Positions 8,765 through 17,959 of a DNA stretch of 64,000 nucleotides are shown here, piece by piece. This DNA is from Woeseiaceae bacterium (lineage in GTDB: Bacteria; Pseudomonadota; Gammaproteobacteria; Steroidobacterales; Woeseiaceae): assembly GCA_028279985.1 (NCBI GenBank), contig JANQMR010000018.1:241542-305541 (forward strand), given 5' to 3'. The stretch's first letter is position 1; each line of letters starts with the position of its first letter. The notes under the pieces were generated by a model. That model saw nothing but the letters and a program-made list of their open reading frames with translations, did not search any database and was not told the origin of the DNA. A program made the translations under genes and the position numbers.

Positions 8765-9853
8765 ATGCCCAAAATCGACAGTTATCTCGAGGAAGCGCTG
8801 AAACAAAGCGCATCCGACCTGCATTTCGTGTCCGGGGACCCGGCCCGGGCCCGAATCCACGGCAAGCTCCAGCAACTGATGCCCGAAGAACTCACGACGG
8901 AATTCGTCCAGGAAGCCTTGACGGAGATCATGGACGGCGCGGCGCAACGGCATCTCGCCGAGAACGACGCCGCCGACTTCGCCTACGAGATCCCCGACGT
9001 ATCGCGCTTTCGCGTCAACGTGTTCCGGCATCTGAACGGCATCGGCGCGATCCTTCGGGCGATTCCGGCACAGGCCCTGACTCTCGAAGAGCTCAAGATG
9101 CCGCGCGCGATTCACGACATGTGCCGGCAGACGCAAGGCATGATCCTCGTCACCGGCAAGACCGGGTCCGGCAAGTCCACGACCCTCGCCGCGATGATCG
9201 ACGCGATGAACAAACGCCTGAAGGGCCACATCCTGACGATCGAGGACCCCGTCGAGTTCGTGCACAATCCCCAGGGCTGCCTGATCAGCCAGCGCGAGAT
9301 CGGCGTGCACAGCCCGACTTTCGCCGACGCATTGCATTCGGCGTTGCGCGAAGACCCCGACGTGATCCTGGTCGGCGAAATGCGTGACCTGGAGACGATA
9401 TCGATTGCGGTCACGGCCGCGGAAATGGGCATACTCGTCATGGGCACGCTACACACGAACGGCGCGGCGCCGACCGTCGACCGGATCGTCAACTCGTTCC
9501 CGGCCGACAAACAGAGCCACATCCGGACGATGATCTCCACCTCGCTTCGGGGTGTGATATCGCAGCAGCTCCTGCCGCGCGCCGACGGCAGCGGCCGCGT
9601 CGCGGCACTGGAGATACTCGTCAATACGCCGGCCGTCGCCAACCTGATCCGGCAGGGCAAACTCGACCAGCTCGAGACGGCCATGCAGTCGGGCGGCAGG
9701 CTTGGCATGCAGACGATGGATTCGGCGCTGATGGCCCTGGTGGACGGCGGCGAGATCACCGGCGACGAGGCTTATCAGCAGGCGAACAACAAGGCGCGCT
9801 TTCGCTCCAAGCGCGAAGGCAAGGAACCCGATCCGTACTCCCTGATCGGGTGA
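8765..9853 (+). CDS. PilT/PilU-type twitching-motility ATPase (second copy)
   Basis: A 362-residue paralogue of the preceding gene, 4 bases downstream, so the two form an operon. Walker A GKTGSGKST starts at residue 131, exactly as in the first copy; Walker B is in DPDVILVGEMRDLET, and the His box is GILVMGTLHTNGA. Its C-terminal AVANLIRQGKLDQL is closer to the PilT AIRNLIRE signature needed for retraction than the first copy. The pair therefore probably corresponds to PilT plus PilU, but which is which cannot be settled without a tree. Its last codons are part of a 15-bp tandem repeat. Confidence 0.92.
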   Translation: MPKIDSYLEEALKQSASDLHFVSGDPARARIHGKLQQLMPEELTTEFVQEALTEIMDGAAQRHLAENDAADFAYEIPDVSRFRVNVFRHLNGIGAILRAIPAQALTLEELKMPRAIHDMCRQTQGMILVTGKTGSGKSTTLAAMIDAMNKRLKGHILTIEDPVEFVHNPQGCLISQREIGVHSPTFADALHSALREDPDVILVGEMRDLETISIAVTAAEMGILVMGTLHTNGAAPTVDRIVNSFPADKQSHIRTMISTSLRGVISQQLLPRADGSGRVAALEILVNTPAVANLIRQGKLDQLETAMQSGGRLGMQTMDSALMALVDGGEITGDEAYQQANNKARFRSKREGKEPDPYSLIG

Positions 9854-9885
9854 ATCCTGACCGAGTCAACCCTGATCGGGTTAAC
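9841..9885 (+). repeat. Three 15-bp tandem copies on the stop codon of the second PilT gene
   Basis: CCTGATCGGGTGAAT, CCTGACCGAGTCAAC and CCTGATCGGGTTAAC follow each other with exact 15-bp period. The first copy contains the TGA stop; the other two lie in the 3' untranslated stretch before metG. Confidence 0.85.
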
Positions 9886-9910
9886 TATAGGCTCGAACGC
9901 CGACCCATCG

Positions 9911-9919
9911 TGGCATAAT
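9911..9919 (+). promoter_or_regulatory. Extended -10 element upstream of metG
   Basis: TGGCATAAT lies about 42 bases before the metG ATG. It resembles an extended -10 (TGnTATAAT), but no convincing -35 is visible. Confidence 0.4.
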
Positions 9920-9960
9920 CGCGGCCTTTGTATCGAGCCGCAAGCAAGCTCAGGTTCCGA

Positions 9961-11625
9961 ATGCCCGTTAAGCCGAGAAAAATCCTGGTCACCAGCGCCC
10001 TGCCGTACGTCAACGGCTCGCCGCACATGGGGCATCTGGTCGGTTACCTCCAGACCGACATCTGGGTGCGATTCCAGAAGCTTCGCGGTCACGATTGCCT
10101 GTATGTCTGTGCCAGCGACACACACGGCACACCGATCATGATCAAGGCCCGCGAGCTGGGCATCACGCCCGAGGCGCTGACCGAGCGCTACGGCGCCGAG
10201 TTCGAACGGGATTTCGCCGACTTCGGGATCGAATTCGACAACTACCACACGACCCATTCGCCCGAAAACGAGGCCTTGACGGTGGAGATGTTCGAAGCGC
10301 TCAAGGCCAACGGCGACATCGATACCCGACCGATCGAACAGGCTTACGACGAAAAGGAAGGCCTGTTCCTGCCCGACCGGTTCGTGCGCGGCACCTGCCC
10401 GAACTGCGGCAGCGGCGATCAGTACGGCGACTCCTGTGAAGTCTGCGGCGCAACCTACTCGCCGTCCGATCTGATCGATCCGGTTTCGGTATTGTCCGGG
10501 ACCACGCCGGTGAAACGCGAATCGGAACACTATTTCTTCAAGCTCGGCAACTACGAGACCAAACTCAAGGCCTGGATGCAGTCGGCCGGGCTCGACAGAA
10601 ACGTCGTCGCAAAGCTCGACGAATGGTTCGACGCCGGGCTCAGGGACTGGGACATCTCGCGCGACGCGCCCTACTTCGGATTTCGGATACCCGGAACCAC
10701 GGACAAATATTTCTATGTATGGCTGGACGCGCCGGTGGGTTATCCCGCGAGCTTCAAGAACCTGTGCGACCGCCGCGACGACCTCGACTTCGATGAGTAC
10801 TGGCGACCCGGCAACGACACCGAGCTTTATCACTTCATCGGCAAGGACATCCTGTATTTTCATACGCTGTTCTGGCCGGCGGTCCTCGAGGGTTCGGGAT
10901 TCCGCACGCCGAGCAGCGTTTTCGCGCACGGCTTTTTGACCATCAACGGTCAAAAAATGTCCAAGTCGCGCGGCACCTTCGTCAAGGCACGGAGCTATCT
11001 CAACCATCTCGACCCGAGCTACCTGCGATACTACTACGCGGCGAAGCTCGGCCCGACGATCGAGGACATCGACCTGAATCTCGACGACTTCGTGGCGCGC
11101 GTGAACGCCGATCTCATCGGCAAGCTGGTCAACATCGCAAGCCGCTGCGCGGGCTTCATCGGCAAGCGGTTCGACGGACGGCTGGCCGCGGCGCTTCCGG
11201 ATCAGGATCTGTTCGATCGTTTCGCGAGCGAGTCCGAAACCATCGCCGCCCACTACGAACGGCGCGAATACTCCAAGGCGATGCGCCTGATCATGACCCT
11301 GGCGGACGAGGCCAACCGTTACATCGACGAGCGAAAACCCTGGATTATGGCCAGGGAGGAAAACCGCGGCGCCGAGGTGCAGCAGGTCTGCACCCAGGGG
11401 CTGAACCTGTTCCGCAGCCTGACGATTTATCTGTCGCCGGTCGTCCCCGCGGTCGCCGACGCCGCCCGTGAATTTCTGGACGAGAATCGCTGGACCTGGG
11501 AAGACGCGCAAAGGCCGCTGCTCGGCAGCGTCATCCGCAAGTTCACACCGCTGCTGACCCGAGTCGAGACGGACCCGGTGAACCGCATGCTCGCCGAGGG
11601 CGCCGACGCCGGCACTCACGGATAG
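9961..11625 (+). CDS. metG: Methionyl-tRNA synthetase
   Basis: This class I synthetase charges tRNA(Met). The 554-residue product begins [26 protein letters not shown], where HMGH is the HIGH signature. It has the zinc-binding insert [18 protein letters not shown] and the KMSKS loop ([12 protein letters not shown]). It ends after the anticodon-binding domain: the C-terminal tRNA-binding/dimerisation domain that makes E. coli MetG about 677 residues long is absent. A short, probably monomeric form is known in many bacteria, so this is likely natural. ATG 9961 is supported by the conserved N-terminus; an upstream alternative at 9928 is not conserved. Confidence 0.97.
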   Translation: MPVKPRKILVTSALPYVNGSPHMGHLVGYLQTDIWVRFQKLRGHDCLYVCASDTHGTPIMIKARELGITPEALTERYGAEFERDFADFGIEFDNYHTTHSPENEALTVEMFEALKANGDIDTRPIEQAYDEKEGLFLPDRFVRGTCPNCGSGDQYGDSCEVCGATYSPSDLIDPVSVLSGTTPVKRESEHYFFKLGNYETKLKAWMQSAGLDRNVVAKLDEWFDAGLRDWDISRDAPYFGFRIPGTTDKYFYVWLDAPVGYPASFKNLCDRRDDLDFDEYWRPGNDTELYHFIGKDILYFHTLFWPAVLEGSGFRTPSSVFAHGFLTINGQKMSKSRGTFVKARSYLNHLDPSYLRYYYAAKLGPTIEDIDLNLDDFVARVNADLIGKLVNIASRCAGFIGKRFDGRLAAALPDQDLFDRFASESETIAAHYERREYSKAMRLIMTLADEANRYIDERKPWIMAREENRGAEVQQVCTQGLNLFRSLTIYLSPVVPAVADAAREFLDENRWTWEDAQRPLLGSVIRKFTPLLTRVETDPVNRMLAEGADAGTHG

Positions 11626-11655
11626 CGTTCGCCGCGACGCCGGGCGGCCGAGGCT

Positions 11656-11662
11656 CTACAAT
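11656..11662 (+). promoter_or_regulatory. Possible -10 element of the rnf operon
   Basis: TACAAT followed by GGCGG lies about 26 bases before the rnfA ATG, just after metG. This is a plausible -10; no clear -35 is seen. Confidence 0.3.
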
Positions 11663-11687
11663 GGCGGCTCAGTGATCGGGCGAACCC

Positions 11688-12269
11688 ATGGCAGAGATCG
11701 TCGTCATACTGGTCAGCACTATCCTGGTCAACAATTTCGTGCTGACCCGCTTCCTCGGGTTGTGCCCGTTTCTCGGCGTCTCCGGCAACCTGGAGGCGGC
11801 GGCCGGCATGTCCCTTGCGACGGCCTTCGTACTGACCCTGTCTTCAGCGATGGCCTACCTGCTGCACCAGTACGTGCTCGTCCCGCTGGACCTGGGCTAT
11901 TTACGCACGATCGGCTTCATCCTGGTCATCGCAGCCAGCGTGCAATTCACCGAAATCATGATCCGCCGGCATTCCCCGCTGCTCGAACGCGTGCTCGGTA
12001 TTTTCATCCCGTTGATCGCGACCAACTGCGCGGTGCTCGGCGTCGCGCTGCTCAACGTCCAGCAGTCCGAGAGTTTCGTTCAGGCCGTCTTCTTCGGGCT
12101 CGGCGCAGCAGCCGGCTTCTCGCTGGTGCTCGTGTCCTTCGCCGCGATCCGCGAGCGTCTCGAGGCCGCCGACGTTCCCCTGCCGTTTCGCGGCACGGCA
12201 ATCGCGCTGGTCACCGCCGGCATCATGTCGCTGGCCTTCATCGGATTCACGGGCATGACCCGCCTGTAG
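11688..12269 (+). CDS. rnfA: Rnf electron transport complex subunit A
   Basis: RnfA is an integral inner-membrane subunit of the ion-translocating ferredoxin:NAD oxidoreductase. The 193-residue product has about six hydrophobic segments and the family start [32 protein letters not shown]. Length equals the E. coli RsxA (193). RnfA and RnfE are paralogues, and both have the central FIPLI.TNCA motif ([17 protein letters not shown] here). It is the first gene of a complete rnfABCDGE operon. Confidence 0.97.
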   Translation: MAEIVVILVSTILVNNFVLTRFLGLCPFLGVSGNLEAAAGMSLATAFVLTLSSAMAYLLHQYVLVPLDLGYLRTIGFILVIAASVQFTEIMIRRHSPLLERVLGIFIPLIATNCAVLGVALLNVQQSESFVQAVFFGLGAAAGFSLVLVSFAAIRERLEAADVPLPFRGTAIALVTAGIMSLAFIGFTGMTRL

Positions 12270-12278
12270 CCGTGGCGG

Positions 12279-12770
12279 ATGATGGGAATCGCGATTATCG
12301 TGATCACGACGCTTGCGCTGGTCGCAGGCCTGGCCCTGGGCATTGCCTCGCGTCGGCTCCCGTCCGCCTCCCATGAGCTCGTCGAGCAGGCGAACCGCCT
12401 GCTGCCGCAGACGCAATGCGCCCAATGCGGTTACCCGGGGTGCCGGCCGTACGCAAAGGCAATCGTCGAAAACGACGCGGCGATCAACCTCTGCCCGCCG
12501 GGCGGGCCCGCGACGGTCGAGCGCCTGGCGAAGCTGCTCGGCCGCGATGTCGAGCCGCTGGCGCTGGAAGCGCCGCTCGAGCGGCGCGTCGCCGTGGTCG
12601 ACGAGTCGCGATGTATCGGCTGTTTGCATTGCCGAAACGCCTGTCCGGTGGATGCGATCGTCGGTGCGCAGGGATACATGCATACGATCATCGAGTCCGA
12701 ATGCACCGGCTGCGAGTTGTGTGTCGCACCCTGCCCGGTGGATTGCATCGACATGCGGACCCTGACATGA
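12279..12770 (+). CDS. rnfB: Rnf electron transport complex subunit B
   Basis: The 163-residue ferredoxin-like subunit has one N-terminal membrane anchor ([19 protein letters not shown]), then a 4Fe-4S domain with CAQCGYPGC followed downstream by LCPPGG. Two classic ferredoxin motifs, [16 protein letters not shown] and [16 protein letters not shown], follow. RnfB receives electrons from ferredoxin and passes them through the complex. It is short compared with longer clostridial RnfB but close to enterobacterial RsxB. Its stop overlaps the rnfC start as ATGA. Confidence 0.96.
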   Translation: MMGIAIIVITTLALVAGLALGIASRRLPSASHELVEQANRLLPQTQCAQCGYPGCRPYAKAIVENDAAINLCPPGGPATVERLAKLLGRDVEPLALEAPLERRVAVVDESRCIGCLHCRNACPVDAIVGAQGYMHTIIESECTGCELCVAPCPVDCIDMRTLT

Positions 12771-14281
12771 CGGCGCCCACCTACGACCTCGGCAAGCTGC
12801 ACGGCGGATTGCGGCTCGAAGCCAACAAGACGAAGTCCACCTCAGCACCGATATACGAGGCGCCGGTGCCCGCGCAGCTCGTCCTGCCCTTGGCGCAACA
12901 TGCCGGGGAACCGGCCGACCCCGTCGTAGGCATCGGCGAACAGGTGCTCAAGGGTCAACTGATCGCCGCCGCCTACGGCGCAATGGGCGTGCCGGTCCAC
13001 GCATCCTCCTCCGGCACGGTGGTCGCCATCGAGCCGTGGCCCGTGTCTTCGCGTTACGGTGAGAACGCACCCTGCATCGTCATCAACTGCGATGGCGAGG
13101 ACAGGCCCGCCGACACGGAGAAGCCCGCGGGACCGGTCTCGAGGATGCCTCCCGCGCTGCTGCGGCAGCGGATTCTCGAAGGCGGTATCGCGGGTCTCGG
13201 CGGCGCCGTGTTTCCGACGGCGCAGAAGCTCATCCAGGCGAGCGGCTGCGAGCTCGACTACCTGATCTTAAACGGCGTGGAATGCGAACCGTACATTAGC
13301 TGTGACGACATGCTGATGCGCGAACGAGCCGACGCGATCGTCGGCGGCGGCCAAATTCTGATGCAGGCGCTCGGTATCGAAAGCTGTCACGTCGTGGTCG
13401 AAAGCGACAAACCCGAGGCGCTGCACGCCTTGGGTGACGCCATCGCGGCGGCAGAAGACACCCGCCTGATCCTGAAGCAGGTGCCGACGATCTATCCGTC
13501 GGGCGGCGAGGACCAGCTCGTGCAACTGGTGACCAATCGCGAGGTACCCAGCGGCGGCCTGCCGACCGACGTCGCTTGTGTCGTGCAAAACGTCGGCACC
13601 GCGGCTGCCGTATACGACTGGATCCTCGAAGGGGAGCCACTGATCTCCAGAATCACGACCGTCACGGGCGACGGCGTCCGCAGTCCGCAAAACCTGCGCG
13701 CACGTATCGGCACCACCATAGCCGACCTCGTGGCCTTCGCCGGCGGCTATACGGACCGGGCAACGCAGTTGATCGTCGGCGGCCCGATGACCGGTAAATC
13801 CATGACCACCGACCGGGTGCCGCTGGTCAAGGCCAGCAACTGCATCCTGGTGTTGTCGGAACCGCCGTCGACCGGCGTGACCAGGACTTGCATCCGCTGC
13901 GGCGAGTGCGCCGAAGTCTGCCCGGTCCTGCTGCTGCCGCAGCAGTTGCACTGGTACGCCTGCGCCGACGACGAGGACGAACTGCGCCGACACGGCCTGA
14001 CCGACTGTATCGAATGCGGTTGCTGCGATCTCGTCTGCCCGAGCCACATCGCGCTGACGGCGCGGTTCCGCCAGGCCAAGGCACGCATCCGCGAGCTCGC
14101 CGACGAAAAGGCGCGAGCGGAACGCGCGCGCCGGCGTTTCGAAGCGCGCGAAGAGCGCATCGAAAACGAGCGCCGTGAACGCGAACGGCAACTCGAGGCG
14201 CAGAAATCGCACGCGAAACGGGCAGGCCCTGAAGCCATCGCCGAGATCCTGCGTCGCAAGCGGCGGGAAGAGAAGGACTGA
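12767..14281 (+). CDS. rnfC: Rnf electron transport complex subunit C
   Basis: RnfC carries the NADH and FMN site and two 4Fe-4S clusters at the cytoplasmic face. The 504-residue product starts [21 protein letters not shown]. It has the glycine-rich [16 protein letters not shown] and [13 protein letters not shown] typical of the flavin/NAD fold, then [12 protein letters not shown] and [17 protein letters not shown] cluster motifs. The end is a long charged helix rich in Arg and Glu (about 445-500). This tail is much shorter than the Ala-rich extension of E. coli RsxC (740 residues). The ATG at 12767 overlaps rnfB by 4 bases. Confidence 0.97.
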   Translation: MTAPTYDLGKLHGGLRLEANKTKSTSAPIYEAPVPAQLVLPLAQHAGEPADPVVGIGEQVLKGQLIAAAYGAMGVPVHASSSGTVVAIEPWPVSSRYGENAPCIVINCDGEDRPADTEKPAGPVSRMPPALLRQRILEGGIAGLGGAVFPTAQKLIQASGCELDYLILNGVECEPYISCDDMLMRERADAIVGGGQILMQALGIESCHVVVESDKPEALHALGDAIAAAEDTRLILKQVPTIYPSGGEDQLVQLVTNREVPSGGLPTDVACVVQNVGTAAAVYDWILEGEPLISRITTVTGDGVRSPQNLRARIGTTIADLVAFAGGYTDRATQLIVGGPMTGKSMTTDRVPLVKASNCILVLSEPPSTGVTRTCIRCGECAEVCPVLLLPQQLHWYACADDEDELRRHGLTDCIECGCCDLVCPSHIALTARFRQAKARIRELADEKARAERARRRFEAREERIENERRERERQLEAQKSHAKRAGPEAIAEILRRKRREEKD

Positions 14282-14283
14282 GC

Positions 14284-15330
14284 TTGGAATTCACGCGACG
14301 CGAAGCGCCGTACGGCACGCCAGCCCGCAGCGTGCCGAACATGATGCTCGAAGTGCTGGCGGCGCTGGTGCCCGCCGCGGCCGCGCATGTCTGGTTCTTC
14401 GGCCCCGGTTTTGTCTTCAACCTGCTCGTGGCGATCCTGTTCTGCGTCGGCGCCGAGGCGGCGACGATGCGGCTACGCGGCCGCAATCCGGAAGAAGCGC
14501 TGTCGGACTTCACGGCCGTGGTCACGGCCGCGCTGCTGGCTTTTTGCCTGCCGTCGTTGACCCCCTGGTGGGTCACGGCCACCGCATCGCTGTTCGCGAT
14601 CGTCGTCGCCAAGCATCTGTTCGGCGGCGTCGGCTTCAATATCTTCAACCCGGCCATGGCGGGGTACGTCGTCGTGCTGGTGGCCTTCCCGATACAGATG
14701 AACCTCTGGGTCGCACCGCGCATGGGCGACATCGACTACGAATACCTGGGGGTGTTCGAGACGCTGGCGTTCACGCTGACGGGCGCATTGCCGGAGTCGA
14801 CGACCTACGATCAGGTGAGTCGGGCGACACCGCTGGACCTGATGCAATCGGGTCTCAACCAGATGCGCATGGTCACCGAAATCCGGGCGCTGCCGGTGAT
14901 GGGGGACTATGCCGGAAAAGGCTGGGAGTGGATCGGCAATTTCGTCGCCCTCGGCGGTCTCTGGTTGCTGTTTCGCAAAATCATTCGCTGGCACATACCG
15001 GTGGCCGTGCTGGCCGGCCTGTTGATTCCGGCGACGGTGTCTTATCTGTTGTCGCCGGGCACGCTGCCAGGGCCGGGGTTCCATCTGTTTGCCGGCGCCT
15101 CCATTCTGTGCGCGTTCTTTATTGCCACCGATCCGGTGTCGGCGGCAACCTCGACGACGGGCCGCCTGGTGTATGGGGCCGGTATCGGCGTGTCGATCTA
15201 CGCCATCCGTACCTGGGGCTCGTATGCCGATGGCGTGGCTTTTGCGGTGCTCCTGATGAATCTTGCCGTGCCGGCGATCGACCGGCTGACCCGACCGCGT
15301 ATCGTCGGCCACGGCCGGGGCGATCGATGA
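14284..15330 (+). CDS. rnfD: Rnf electron transport complex subunit D
   Basis: A 348-residue polytopic membrane subunit related to NqrB, carrying covalently bound FMN. The likely flavinylated residue is Thr182 in VSRATPLD, matching the family S-x-A-T motif. TTG 14284 is chosen as start because it gives the usual N-terminus (MEFTRREAPYGTPARSVPNM) ahead of the first membrane helix and lies 2 bases after the rnfC stop; no in-frame ATG occurs before residue 20. It ends in a 4-base ATGA overlap with rnfG. Confidence 0.95.
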   Translation: MEFTRREAPYGTPARSVPNMMLEVLAALVPAAAAHVWFFGPGFVFNLLVAILFCVGAEAATMRLRGRNPEEALSDFTAVVTAALLAFCLPSLTPWWVTATASLFAIVVAKHLFGGVGFNIFNPAMAGYVVVLVAFPIQMNLWVAPRMGDIDYEYLGVFETLAFTLTGALPESTTYDQVSRATPLDLMQSGLNQMRMVTEIRALPVMGDYAGKGWEWIGNFVALGGLWLLFRKIIRWHIPVAVLAGLLIPATVSYLLSPGTLPGPGFHLFAGASILCAFFIATDPVSAATSTTGRLVYGAGIGVSIYAIRTWGSYADGVAFAVLLMNLAVPAIDRLTRPRIVGHGRGDR

Positions 15331-15968
15331 GCCGGCACGGCAAAAACCCGATCGCGGGCGCCCTGACCCTCGCCGCCATTGCCGCCGTCTGCGCAACGCT
15401 GGTTGCAGGCACCTGGCAACTGACGCGCGACCGGATTGCGGCAAACGCGAAAGCCGAACTCGAACGCAACCTGGCGCCCGCGCTCGGCGGTCTCGAATAC
15501 GACGGCAGCCTGACTGCGGCGATGGTCGAGTTGCCGCCGCCACACGGTCTGCCGGGCCGGGATGCCGCGGCGATTTACCGCGTCTACGCCGCGGGAGCGC
15601 CGGTTGCGGCCCTGATCGCAGTGACCGCCGAGGACGGTTACGCCGGACCCATCCGGATGTTGCTGGGCGTGGACACGAACGGCGTCGTGACCGGCCTGCG
15701 TATCCTCGAGCATCGGGAAACGCCGGGGATCGGGGACGGAATTGCCCACGATCGCAGCAACTGGGCCGAGCAGTTCACAGGGCGTGCGCTGGGCGCCCCC
15801 CCGCTGGGACGCTGGTCGATCCGGGGCGACGGCGGCGACTTCGACCAGCTCACCGGCGCCTCGGTGACGCCCCGCGCGGTCGTCAAGGCGGCGAGGGACA
15901 CCCTGATATACTTCGACGCCAATCGCGAAACCGTGTTTGCGATGCAGTCGGCCGAGGAAGCGCAGTAG
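15327..15968 (+). CDS. rnfG: Rnf electron transport complex subunit G
   Basis: A 213-residue subunit with one N-terminal membrane helix (ALTLAAIAAVCATLVAGTW) and a periplasmic FMN-binding domain. It contains DTNGVVTGLRILEHRETPGIGD, typical of RnfG/NqrC. The flavinylation motif is DQLTGASVTP: the family reads (S/T)GA(T/S), so the FMN attachment residue would be Ser179 rather than the usual Thr. ATG 15327 overlaps rnfD by 4 bases. A 14-bp tandem repeat follows the stop. Confidence 0.94.
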   Translation: MSRHGKNPIAGALTLAAIAAVCATLVAGTWQLTRDRIAANAKAELERNLAPALGGLEYDGSLTAAMVELPPPHGLPGRDAAAIYRVYAAGAPVAALIAVTAEDGYAGPIRMLLGVDTNGVVTGLRILEHRETPGIGDGIAHDRSNWAEQFTGRALGAPPLGRWSIRGDGGDFDQLTGASVTPRAVVKAARDTLIYFDANRETVFAMQSAEEAQ

Positions 15969-15969
15969 C

Positions 15970-15997
15970 GTCTGTTGACAATGGTCTGTCGATAATG
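15970..15997 (+). repeat. 14-bp tandem duplication between rnfG and rnfE
   Basis: GTCTGTTGACAATG is followed directly by GTCTGTCGATAATG (12 of 14 identical). The second copy ends with the ATG that starts rnfE (15995); the first ends with an ATG 14 bases earlier in another frame. Confidence 0.8.
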
Positions 15998-16666
15998 GAT
16001 TGGATGACGAGACTCAAAACCGGACTCTGGGAGGACAACCCCGGACTGGTGCAATTGCTCGGACTTTGCCCCTTGCTCGCGGTGACGACGAGCTTCGTCA
16101 ACGGTCTCGGGCTCGGCATCGCCACGCTGATGGTATTGGCCGGCTCGAACGTGCTGGTATCGGCGGCGCGGCGCTTTCTCAGCGACGAAATCCGGATCCC
16201 GGTCTACGTGCTGATCATCGCCAGCCTCGTCACCTGCGTGGAACTGTCGTTCAAAGCCTGGTTTCCGGCGCTCGACCGCTCGCTGGGCATTTTCATCCCG
16301 CTGATCGTCACGAACTGCGCGATCGTCGCGCGCGCCGAGCTGTTCGCGTCACGTAATCCGGTCGGTCCGAGCCTCGCCGACGGCATCGGCATGGGCGCCG
16401 GATTCCTGTTGTTGCTGTGTGCCATCGGTGCATTCCGCGAGCTGTTGGGCACGGGCACGATACTCGGCGGATTGGACAAGCTGATCGGCGGTGAGCCGCT
16501 CGCAGGGATCGCCGTCGTCGACGGCGGCTGGCTGCTCGCGGTGCTGCCGCCCGGTGCGTTTTTCAGCCTGGCGCTGGCCATTGCGTTGAAAAACGTCATC
16601 GACCGCCGCAATCGGGCGACGCGGGCAACCCCAGCGCCGCGTGATGCCGGTCGAGTCGCGTCCTGA
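15995..16666 (+). CDS. rnfE: Rnf electron transport complex subunit E
   Basis: A 223-residue polytopic subunit, paralogous to RnfA. Its start, MDWMTRLKTGLWEDNPGLVQLLGLCPLLAVT, and the central GIFIPLIVTNCAIVARAE are family signatures. Together RnfA and RnfE hold the intramembrane Fe-S site of the complex. Length fits RsxE (about 231). It completes rnfABCDGE and is followed directly by nth, as in E. coli, where the homologous rsx operon keeps SoxR reduced. Confidence 0.96.
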   Translation: MDWMTRLKTGLWEDNPGLVQLLGLCPLLAVTTSFVNGLGLGIATLMVLAGSNVLVSAARRFLSDEIRIPVYVLIIASLVTCVELSFKAWFPALDRSLGIFIPLIVTNCAIVARAELFASRNPVGPSLADGIGMGAGFLLLLCAIGAFRELLGTGTILGGLDKLIGGEPLAGIAVVDGGWLLAVLPPGAFFSLALAIALKNVIDRRNRATRATPAPRDAGRVAS

Positions 16667-16676
16667 GCCCGCCGGC

Positions 16677-17312
16677 GTGAACCGGGACAAGCGTACTGCC
16701 ATCTACACCGCGCTGCGCGCGGCGAACCCGGAACCGACGACCGAGCTCAATTATTCGACGCCGTTCGAGTTGTTGATTTCGGTCATCCTCTCGGCACAGG
16801 CCACGGACGTAGGCGTCAACAAGGCGACCGCGAAGCTCTATTCCGTCGCCAATACACCCGAGACGATACTGGCGCTAGGCGTGGGCGGCCTCAAGACTTA
16901 TATACGCACGATCGGGCTCTACAACGGCAAAGCCGAGAACATCATCAAAACCTGCCGAATACTGCTCGACCAGCACAGCGGGCAGGTGCCGCGTACCCGC
17001 GGGGAGCTCGAAGCCCTTCCCGGTGTCGGCCGCAAGACCGCCAACGTAGTATTGAACACCGCCTTCGGCGAACCGACCATTGCGGTCGATACGCACATCT
17101 TCCGGGTCGCCAATCGCACCGGGCTCGCGAAAGGCAAGACGCCGCTGGAGGTCGAACGGCGCCTGACCCGGCTGACACCCGAGGAATTCCGCAAAGACGC
17201 CCACCACTGGCTGATTCTGCATGGCCGCTACGTTTGCAAGGCCCGCAAACCGCTGTGCGGCGAGTGTACGATCTTCGACCTGTGCGAGTACCGGGACAAG
17301 GCGCTGTCGTGA
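16677..17312 (+). CDS. nth: Endonuclease III (DNA glycosylase/AP lyase)
   Basis: Nth removes oxidised pyrimidines in base excision repair. From GTG 16677 it has 211 residues, the E. coli length, and the N-terminus aligns (VNRDKRTAIYTALRAANPEPTTELNYSTPFELLI). The helix-hairpin-helix LPGVGRKTANVV carries the catalytic Lys, VDTHIFRV the catalytic Asp, and the 4Fe-4S ligands are CKARKPLCGECTIFDLC (C-x6-C-x2-C-x5-C). Starts at 16641 (GTG) or 16644 (ATG) would overlap rnfE and add residues without similarity. Its position after rnfE supports co-transcription. Confidence 0.95.
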   Translation: MNRDKRTAIYTALRAANPEPTTELNYSTPFELLISVILSAQATDVGVNKATAKLYSVANTPETILALGVGGLKTYIRTIGLYNGKAENIIKTCRILLDQHSGQVPRTRGELEALPGVGRKTANVVLNTAFGEPTIAVDTHIFRVANRTGLAKGKTPLEVERRLTRLTPEEFRKDAHHWLILHGRYVCKARKPLCGECTIFDLCEYRDKALS

Positions 17313-17338
17313 GGTTAGCCCGGATACTTCGCGCGTGT

Positions 17339-17365
17339 AAGGCCCGCCCGTGTTAGGAGGGCCTT
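17339..17365 (+). terminator. Hairpin downstream of nth
   Basis: AAGGCCC pairs with GGGCCTT, extended by two more pairs after one mismatch, around a 7-base loop. It lies 26 bases after the nth stop. No T-run follows, so termination is plausible but unproven. Confidence 0.4.
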
Positions 17366-17373
17366 CCAGACGC

Positions 17374-17401
17374 GATGTGCGATGTGCGATGTGCGATGTG
17401 C
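17374..17401 (+). repeat. Four perfect tandem copies of GATGTGC
   Basis: The heptamer GATGTGC is repeated four times without error, followed by a degenerate GGTGCGC. It lies in the 149-base gap between nth and the DUF1841 gene. Perfect identity suggests a young or unstable repeat. Confidence 0.85.
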
Positions 17402-17461
17402 GGTGCGCGCCAATAGCCAATCGCGGCAAAATGCCTGCAAACCGACGACAGGAGCCGGACC

Positions 17462-17893
17462 TTGCTTTTCAGCCAGAACAGACAGCAGCTACGCAGCATG
17501 TACGCCGACGCCTGGCAGAAGGCCCGCGCCGGCAAGCCCCTGTCGCCGCTCGAAGCCCAGATAGCGGCCGTGGTCGAGCAACACCCCGAGTACCATGCCG
17601 CCGTCGCGGACGTCGACGCCGACCGGGACTACCCGCCCGAGGCCGGGCAAACCAACCCTTTCCTGCACATGGGTCTACACTTGAGCTTGAGGGAGCAGGT
17701 CGCAACGGACCGCCCGGCCGGCATTGCGGCAGTCCATGCGAACCTGATGGCCAGGGACACGGCTGGGAACGGCGACCCGCACGCGGTCGAACACCGGATG
17801 ATCGACTGCCTGGCCGAGACGCTGTGGCAAGCCCAGCGCGACGGCGAGCCACCCGACGAGCGGCGATACCTTAAGCGGTTGCGCCGCCTGTAA
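17462..17893 (+). CDS. DUF1841 family protein
   Basis: A 143-residue cytoplasmic protein beginning MLFSQNRQQLRSMYADAWQKARAGKPLSPLEAQI, the typical DUF1841 start. It has the conserved NPFLHMGLHLSLREQVATDRPAGI and a C-terminal WQAQRDGEPPDERRYLKRLRRL. The function is unknown. The start is TTG 17462, supported by a CAGGAG Shine-Dalgarno about 9 bases upstream and by the conserved N-terminus. DUF1841 genes commonly lie close to nth in gammaproteobacteria, as here. Confidence 0.88.
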   Translation: MLFSQNRQQLRSMYADAWQKARAGKPLSPLEAQIAAVVEQHPEYHAAVADVDADRDYPPEAGQTNPFLHMGLHLSLREQVATDRPAGIAAVHANLMARDTAGNGDPHAVEHRMIDCLAETLWQAQRDGEPPDERRYLKRLRRL

Positions 17894-17959
17894 TAAAACG
17901 GACTGCCGGATGGTCTGAACTGGTAACTCGCGCAGTCATACTCCACGAGGCAACACTCG

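Noticed and set aside
9775..11619. Long minus-strand open frame opposite metG
   Set aside because: It is a GC-driven shadow of metG with no domain or start signal.
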